A program made the translations under genes and the position numbers. DNA of 64,000 bases from Brevundimonas vesicularis (lineage in GTDB: Bacteria; Pseudomonadota; Alphaproteobacteria; Caulobacterales; Caulobacteraceae): contig NZ_CP114278.1 in the NCBI RefSeq assembly GCF_027105095.1, positions 2,232,001 to 2,296,000 of the forward strand. The letters run 5' to 3'. The notes beneath the pieces are model-generated. The model was given only the letters and a program-made list of their open reading frames with translations, did not search any database and had not been told where the DNA came from. Positions 59,824 through 64,000 of this stretch are shown here, one piece after another; within the stretch, counting starts at the first letter, position 1, and every line of letters begins with the position of its first letter.

Positions 59824-60581
59824 TCAGAATAGAGCGCACAGCTCCGGCGCCGACCGATCTGAGGGCCGGTGATGCCCTTGTGCAGGCAATGCACCAAGCG
59901 GTAAGTGACCGACCGGGAGTGGCCGGTGGCAAAGACGAGCCCTTCACGTTCGACAACAAGATCTACGGCGCGACTCCGGTGAAGGACGCCCTGATCGCGA
60001 TGCAGCACGGCAAGTGCGCCTACTGCGAAGGCGACTTCCGCGCCTTCAGCTATGGCGACACTGAGCATCAGCGACCGAAGGCCTACAGCCAGCAGAACGT
60101 CGGCGCACCAACGATCCGTCCAGGCTACTACTGGCTCGCCTACGACTGGACGAACCTGGTCCTCTCCTGCGAGCGCTGCAATCGCTCACGAAAGAAGAAC
60201 CTCTTCCCGTTGCGCAACCCGGACGCCCGGGCGACGACCCCAGAGGCGGTGGCCAATGAAGAGCCGCTCCTGCTCGATCCGACCGGCGACGAGGATCCTA
60301 GGGCCCACATCCGTTTCGAGAACAGTGTGCCGACTGGTCTGAGCGAAATCGGTTGGACCACCATTGAATGCCTGAACCTCGACCGCATCGAGCTGAACGG
60401 GGTCCGTTGGCGCTACTTCCGCCATGTAACGGCGCTGCAAAAGCTCGTTCGAGCCGGGCTGCTGCCGGGCGCGAGCGCCGAGGCGCAGGCAGACGGCCAC
60501 GACGCCGCCGCCGAACTGGAGGTGATGGCGCAGGCGCAGGAGCCGTTCAGTGCCATGGTCCTCGACACCCTCGGCCGCTAG
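59820..60581 (+). CDS. HNH endonuclease, Septu PtuB-like
   Basis: The protein has 253 aa from GTG 59820 overlapping the ATPase stop. It has KCAYCEGDF (C66, C69), the catalytic TEHQRPK (H83), and LSCERCNRSRKKNLFP (C117, C120), a zinc-bound HNH/TIGR02646-like nuclease. A helical C-terminal domain (about 185-253) probably binds the ATPase. Its stop overlaps the convergent HExxH gene by a few bases. Confidence 0.9.
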   Translation: MIRIERTAPAPTDLRAGDALVQAMHQAVSDRPGVAGGKDEPFTFDNKIYGATPVKDALIAMQHGKCAYCEGDFRAFSYGDTEHQRPKAYSQQNVGAPTIRPGYYWLAYDWTNLVLSCERCNRSRKKNLFPLRNPDARATTPEAVANEEPLLLDPTGDEDPRAHIRFENSVPTGLSEIGWTTIECLNLDRIELNGVRWRYFRHVTALQKLVRAGLLPGASAEAQADGHDAAAELEVMAQAQEPFSAMVLDTLGR

Positions 60582-61384
60582 GCGCGCGCGTTCATCTCCG
60601 CCAGCAAGCCATCGACGAAGGCCAGGCCGAAGCGCGTCAGGTCGTTGTGGCCCACGACCTCCCTCGCCTCGCTAATCTCCTCGCCGATCTCGCGCCGTCG
60701 CTTCCGCGCGAATGCGGCCGTTTCGTCGAGGACTCCGTCCTGGGTCAGCAGCTCGGCCAAGTAGGCGTCGATCGCGGCGAAGACATAGAGGCCGTGCACG
60801 AGACCAGACACCGGGCGGTGGCATTGCTGCCACGGCGAATAGAGGGTCGCGCCGCTGGCCCGCACGACCGGCACCTGCGCCTCGATCAGCGTGAGCTGCA
60901 GGTGCATGGCCTCGTGGAGGATTGACTCGGCAGCCCGAAGCGCCGCGTGCGGCTCGCCGATGGGCAGTGACAGGAAGATTGAGCACGGCAGGTCAGGATC
61001 GCTATGGCTGGTGTCGTAGCCCGGACCGGGTGGCTCGAGGACATGAATCGAGCAAACGAGGGTCGAGATCGCCTGCTCCGCATCGGGCACACGGTCCAGG
61101 AACCCCCAGGCGTCGCCGAGCAAGGCATGAGCCTTCGAGCTAGGCGGGGCGGCGAAGGCCAGCCCCATCTCGGCATAGGGTTTGATCAGCGACGACGGCG
61201 GATCTTCGAAGCGCGATGGTGGTCCGGCGTCTACTGCTTCCCCGTCAATCCAGCGCTTGGTTCGATACGTGGCGGGGGTCAGGCCGCGCGCGGCCAGAAC
61301 CGGCCCCACCAGATGCTCCGCAAGGCCCGGAAACCACGGCCGGGTGAAGTCGAGGTCCAGGTCAGAAATCGACGGGCTCGGCAT
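60578..61384 (-). CDS. HExxH-motif peptide beta-hydroxylase-like protein
   Basis: The protein has 268 aa from ATG 61384; upstream frame in the overlapping oxygenase gene is not needed. The key motif is HEAMH (157-161) inside ESILHEAMHLQLTLIE. The protein also has YDTSHSDPDLPCSIFLSLP (about 123-141). It matches the HExxH peptide beta-hydroxylase-like group recently linked to RiPP tailoring (2-oxoglutarate-dependent with an unusual HExxH iron site). It overlaps the 2OG-Fe(II) oxygenase gene by 23 bp and is the last gene of the RiPP operon. Confidence 0.8.
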   Translation of the reverse strand: MPSPSISDLDLDFTRPWFPGLAEHLVGPVLAARGLTPATYRTKRWIDGEAVDAGPPSRFEDPPSSLIKPYAEMGLAFAAPPSSKAHALLGDAWGFLDRVPDAEQAISTLVCSIHVLEPPGPGYDTSHSDPDLPCSIFLSLPIGEPHAALRAAESILHEAMHLQLTLIEAQVPVVRASGATLYSPWQQCHRPVSGLVHGLYVFAAIDAYLAELLTQDGVLDETAAFARKRRREIGEEISEAREVVGHNDLTRFGLAFVDGLLAEMNARA

Positions 61385-61964
61385 AGAAGGAAAAGACGAT
61401 CGTGAACCGCTCCCCGGCGTGCATGCGCGAAACGGCGTGATGCGAGTCCGGCCCGATCGCAAAGCCGATCCCGCTGCGCGAGAGGGGCCGATGGATGGAA
61501 TGAATGTCGGTGGGATCGAAGCTGTTGAACAACATGAAGAGGCCGCCAGCCTCCACATCGAGCCCGCGGTTGAGCTGCACGGTCAGCCGGTGGGTCTCTT
61601 CGCCGACAAGGTAGTCATTGTGGATCGCGATGCGCTGACCGGGCGTCAACTTGTGTGCGATGGCGTTTAGGCGTGGCGTGAACGAAACGCCGAACGTCTC
61701 GGACAGCTGCCGGCGGAGCGCCGCCATAGCGCACTCGTCGAACAGGCGGGCGACCGCTGGCGGCAAAGTCTCATGGAACAGGCTGAATTCGTACTGCTCG
61801 TAGAAGTCGGTTTCGACCAGCCGCCAAGGCGCGTCCCGCTCGAACCAGTCCAGCAGCGCCGTCTCAGCGTGCGGATCCAGGCAGCGGTCCACCAGGATGT
61901 GCTTGAAAGGCGCCACCTGCAGATCCGGCCGGCCGATGTCGAACCCCGTGGCGGCGACGCTCAT
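61362..61964 (-). CDS. 2OG-Fe(II) oxygenase of the RiPP cluster
   Basis: This 200-aa jelly-roll dioxygenase has H115 and D117 in IAIHNDYL, the distal His (H176) in SHHAV, and 2-oxoglutarate-binding R186 in GERFTIVFSFY. It lies one nt after precursor peptide B. 2OG-Fe(II) oxygenases are known tailoring enzymes in cyclophane RiPP clusters (hydroxylating or further crosslinking the core). Confidence 0.87.
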   Translation of the reverse strand: MSVAATGFDIGRPDLQVAPFKHILVDRCLDPHAETALLDWFERDAPWRLVETDFYEQYEFSLFHETLPPAVARLFDECAMAALRRQLSETFGVSFTPRLNAIAHKLTPGQRIAIHNDYLVGEETHRLTVQLNRGLDVEAGGLFMLFNSFDPTDIHSIHRPLSRSGIGFAIGPDSHHAVSRMHAGERFTIVFSFYAEPVDF

Positions 61965-61965
61965 C

Positions 61966-62139
61966 TCAGCGATTGTGCCGGTGATAGGTGCGATTGTAGG
62001 CCGTCACATCGGCTTTGGCGTCGCCCGTGTTGCGCACCTCCTCGATAAGCCGGCGCAAGGCGGTGCTGCTAATCGCCTTCAGGCCGATCAGCTTCGATTC
62101 GGGTCCGGCGGCAAAGGCTTTGGGGTCCAACTCAGTCAT
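61966..62139 (-). CDS. RiPP precursor peptide B (57 aa)
   Basis: ATG 62139 overlaps the radical SAM stop (ATGA), and the TGA at 61966 is one nt before the oxygenase ATG. The leader part includes LIGLKAISSTALRRLIEEV. The C-terminus ends AYNRTYHRHNR, three aromatic-X-Arg triplets: YNR, YHR and HNR. This fits three-residue cyclophane formation by the adjacent radical SAM enzyme. It is too short for ordinary gene finding, but placement and shared motif with precursor A make it convincing. Confidence 0.85.
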   Translation of the reverse strand: MTELDPKAFAAGPESKLIGLKAISSTALRRLIEEVRNTGDAKADVTAYNRTYHRHNR

Positions 62140-63293
62140 GCGGCGGTGCTTCTCGGTTCCAAGGCGGGCAATTGCGCGATCGTCGCACGCATGGCCGCGA
62201 TGAGGTGCTTCTGGTCGGCGCAGAAAATGGTGGGATTCTCATATCCCGAGCCGTCGCGCCAGCGGTGGGCGACCATGCCGCCGCCGCATACGCTCAGTTC
62301 GGGGCAGGCTTGGCATAGACTGGACGTGGGTTGCTGCTGAGCGTGGTAGGCCGCGTAGGCTTGGCTCCCGAGGATGTCCGTCAGCCGATCACGGTGGACA
62401 TTCCAGGTGGTCTCGAAGCGGTCGGCTCCGGCGTGCGCCACCTTCAGGGTGTCGTTCTTCTGCACTTCGCCGTCGGGCTCAATCACTAGGATGCCGTAGT
62501 CGGAAAGGCCGACCCCTTCCTTTTGGGACCGCCCCCCCAAGATCAGCCGCAATAAGTCGTCGAGCAGGCGCACCCGCGGAGGATCGGCATCGGCAAGATA
62601 GGCCATCAGCAGACCTTCAAGCCATTTGCCGTACTCGAGCGTCTCAGGAGCCGCCTTGCCGAACGGAAGCCGATCCCAGTTCCCGTCGCGCACCAGGACG
62701 TCCACGCCCGGCGCCCCGGCAGCCTTCAGCGAGGCATAGACCGCCGCGGGGTCGGTGCGTGGGTCGATGACAGCCAACACCCCGGCGAACAAGGGCATCG
62801 CGTCCGGGCGCGCTCGCAGCCGGGCGATCGCCTTCGAAACCCGCGTGTAGCTCCCACGTCCGAGGTGATCGACCCGAAACTGGTCGTGGGTTTCTGCCGG
62901 GCCATCGATGCTGATCGACACGCCCACATCGTAGGCGATCAGGACATCGATGATGTCGTCGCTCAGCAGCAGGCCGTTGGTCTGGATGTGAAGCCCGCAA
63001 GGCTGCGGGAGCTCGGCGCGCAGCGCAGCGAGCAGCTCGGCCAGCCGCTTGCGTCCCAAGAGCAGCGGCTCGCCCCCGTGAAGTACGACGCTGAAGGGAA
63101 CCTGCTGCGCACGGAAGACGCCGCCCAGTTGCTCGGCGATGCGAGCGCCGGTCTCGGCGCTCATACGTTTGGGCTGATCGCGCCAGCCCTCGTCGCCCAT
63201 GTGATAGACGTAGCAGTAACTGCAATCGAGGTTGCAGCGGCTCGCAACCTTCAACAGCACCGTGTCGAGAACGAACGGTGTCTCCGCCGGCAC
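62136..63293 (-). CDS. Cyclophane-forming radical SAM/SPASM peptide maturase
   Basis: The protein has 385 aa from GTG 63293 overlapping the precursor A stop (TAGTG). It has the radical SAM cluster C20xxxC24xxC27 in SRCNLDCSYCYVYHMGD, then VVLHGGEPLLLG, IQTNGLLL, and VSISIDGPAETHDQFR. The C-terminal SPASM-like region has LCQACPELSVCGGGMVAHRW and NPTIFCADQ. The YCYVYxxGD segment matches maturases that form three-residue cyclophanes (triceptides) at aromatic residues. It lies between two precursor peptides, which it probably both modifies. Confidence 0.9.
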   Translation of the reverse strand: MPAETPFVLDTVLLKVASRCNLDCSYCYVYHMGDEGWRDQPKRMSAETGARIAEQLGGVFRAQQVPFSVVLHGGEPLLLGRKRLAELLAALRAELPQPCGLHIQTNGLLLSDDIIDVLIAYDVGVSISIDGPAETHDQFRVDHLGRGSYTRVSKAIARLRARPDAMPLFAGVLAVIDPRTDPAAVYASLKAAGAPGVDVLVRDGNWDRLPFGKAAPETLEYGKWLEGLLMAYLADADPPRVRLLDDLLRLILGGRSQKEGVGLSDYGILVIEPDGEVQKNDTLKVAHAGADRFETTWNVHRDRLTDILGSQAYAAYHAQQQPTSSLCQACPELSVCGGGMVAHRWRDGSGYENPTIFCADQKHLIAAMRATIAQLPALEPRSTAA

Positions 63294-63442
63294 TATCGAT
63301 TGTGCCGGTTGTGCGTCCGGTTGTAGCGACCGGCAGCTGCCTTCACTTCGGGCCCGGTGACTTCGCCGATGAGCCGCGCCAGGGCCGCAGAGGGCACCTC
63401 CTTGGCGCGGAGAATGGTGTCGGTTTGCTGCGGTCGATCCAT
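63293..63442 (-). CDS. RiPP precursor peptide A (49 aa)
   Basis: The ATG at 63442 has GAGGAA at ideal distance. The leader includes EVPSAALARLIGEV, a helix like that in precursor B. The C-terminus RYNRTHNRHNR carries three triplets YNR, HNR and HNR. Precursor B has the same order. The stop overlaps the radical SAM GTG start by one base. It is the first gene of the operon. Confidence 0.87.
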   Translation of the reverse strand: MDRPQQTDTILRAKEVPSAALARLIGEVTGPEVKAAAGRYNRTHNRHNR

Positions 63443-63911
63443 GGCACTTCCTCGTTCAGCGTGGAAAATAGCCTGAGCGGTCGAAGTTTTCCACCCCTTT
63501 TGTCGTAGCGTATATGCTGCGGGTTCTAAACATTGATCCTAGTTAATGGGCGTTTATTGACAGAGTCTAACCTCCACCTCAATGTGCAACCAACACGTCC
63601 TATCCGTTAGGATGGATTAATACTTTGCTAGTCCTATTGATAAAGCTATAATTAGGCGCCTGCTATTGCGCGGAACTCGATCCTGATACTCGCTCCGCAG
63701 AGCGCTGAGTCTTGGTATGCCGCGCTGCGCACATTGCTCCAGCTCCGCTCGTCTTTCAGCTTCCGCCGCTGCCGTCGAAAAACGGACGCTTTGGACTTCT
63801 CCCTTGAGTCAGAAACGGACGTGGGCAATCGACCACGTCAGATGAAGCTATTTGCCCGCGACCGTGTCGTCCAAGTACGGATGTCCGATCGACCATCTTC
63901 CGCACCCGACA
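63443..63911. other. A+T-rich intergenic region upstream of the RiPP operon
   Basis: The 469 nt here are richer in A and T (for example around 63590-63650) than the rest. The RiPP promoter should be within the first 100 nt, next to the inverted repeat at 63461-63494. Frames inside are low-complexity on both strands. Repeats of ATCGACCA-like sequence at 63828-63836 and 63889-63895 may be binding sites for the regulator to the right. Confidence 0.5.
63461..63494. promoter_or_regulatory. GTGGAAAA inverted repeat upstream of the RiPP operon
   Basis: GTGGAAAA (63461-63468) and TTTTCCAC (63487-63494) are exact inverted repeats separated by 18 nt, beginning 18 nt before the precursor A ATG. It may be an operator or a 5'-leader hairpin. 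Confidence 0.5.
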
Positions 63912-64000
63912 ATGGGACACCAAAAGGATTCCTCGGATAACGGGCCGCGGCGAGATCACGAGGAGTATACCGTCGGCGTCGTCAAAGCTTGCGCGGAGAA
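63912..64000 (+). CDS. Probable IclR-family regulator, N-terminal fragment
   Basis: An ATG at 63912 opens a frame running off the right edge (29 codons seen). After a polar start (MGHQKDSSDNGPRRD) it reads EEYTVGVVKACAE, resembling the beginning of IclR-type winged helices (YxVxxVxxACxxL). No good ribosome-binding site is visible. Too little is present to be sure. Confidence 0.45.
   Translation, partial: MGHQKDSSDNGPRRDHEEYTVGVVKACAE

Overview
The window looks like chromosome from a G+C-rich alphaproteobacterium of the Caulobacteraceae, most like Brevundimonas or Caulobacter. The support is the FlbT/FlaF pair, the murA-to-yacG housekeeping block followed by tRNA-Phe, class II DAHP synthase, a lone NrtR-like NAD regulator, and a tRNA-His with G1:U72 and A73 and no clear G-1. 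The species is inferred from gene content only.

Positions 1-42417 are mostly core genome. They hold the end of panC; an aromatic amino acid block (class II DAHP synthase, an ACT-less prephenate dehydratase, a Phe/Tyr-rich leader peptide and chorismate mutase); a ROK kinase running into tRNA-Val; a dicarboxylate symporter; gph, glmU and rpiA; a sugar transferase; an M28 peptidase; ligA; an alcohol/aldehyde dehydrogenase pair with a GAF-Fis regulator; exbB-exbD-tonB; murA through yacG; msrB; lipB; a lone FliN-like protein; mgtE; a lysozyme with C-terminal membrane segments; isovaleryl-CoA dehydrogenase followed by an A+T-rich foreign-looking gene; flbT-flaF; a small SD-sequestered leader ORF with its own terminator; MoxR; an HD hydrolase; and six tRNAs (Val, His, Phe, Thr, Leu, Ser).

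From tRNA-Ser (42328-42417) the content becomes accessory. Positions 42709-55957 form a metal-resistance region: a TetR regulator, a His-rich secreted protein, a CzcCBA-type heavy-metal RND pump with the divalent-cation triad D402/D408/E415, a HupE/UreJ-like protein, a membrane-anchor protein, ChrA, an NreB-like MFS exporter with a His-rich tail, a MerC-like protein, and an RcnR/FrmR-type repressor preceded by a matching palindromic operator.

Positions 56178-63442 form a compact defence and natural-product block. (1) A three-gene operon encodes a class III nucleotide cyclase (PycC-like), a PycTM-like membrane effector, and a first gene resembling the gas-vesicle accessory protein GvpU; this looks like a Pycsar anti-phage system with an extra component. 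(2) An overlapping AAA ATPase/HNH endonuclease pair resembles Septu (PtuAB). (3) A RiPP operon has two unlisted precursor peptides (49 and 57 aa) that share a C-terminal run of three aromatic-X-Arg triplets, a radical SAM/SPASM maturase between them, a 2OG-Fe(II) oxygenase and a HExxH peptide-hydroxylase-like protein, all overlapping or nearly touching. The window ends in an A+T-rich intergenic stretch and the probable start of an IclR-type regulator.

The strongest candidates for undescribed biology are the twin-precursor RiPP operon, the GvpU-like/Pycsar operon, the Phe/Tyr leader in front of chorismate mutase, and the SD-sequestered mini-ORF at 36970-37152.
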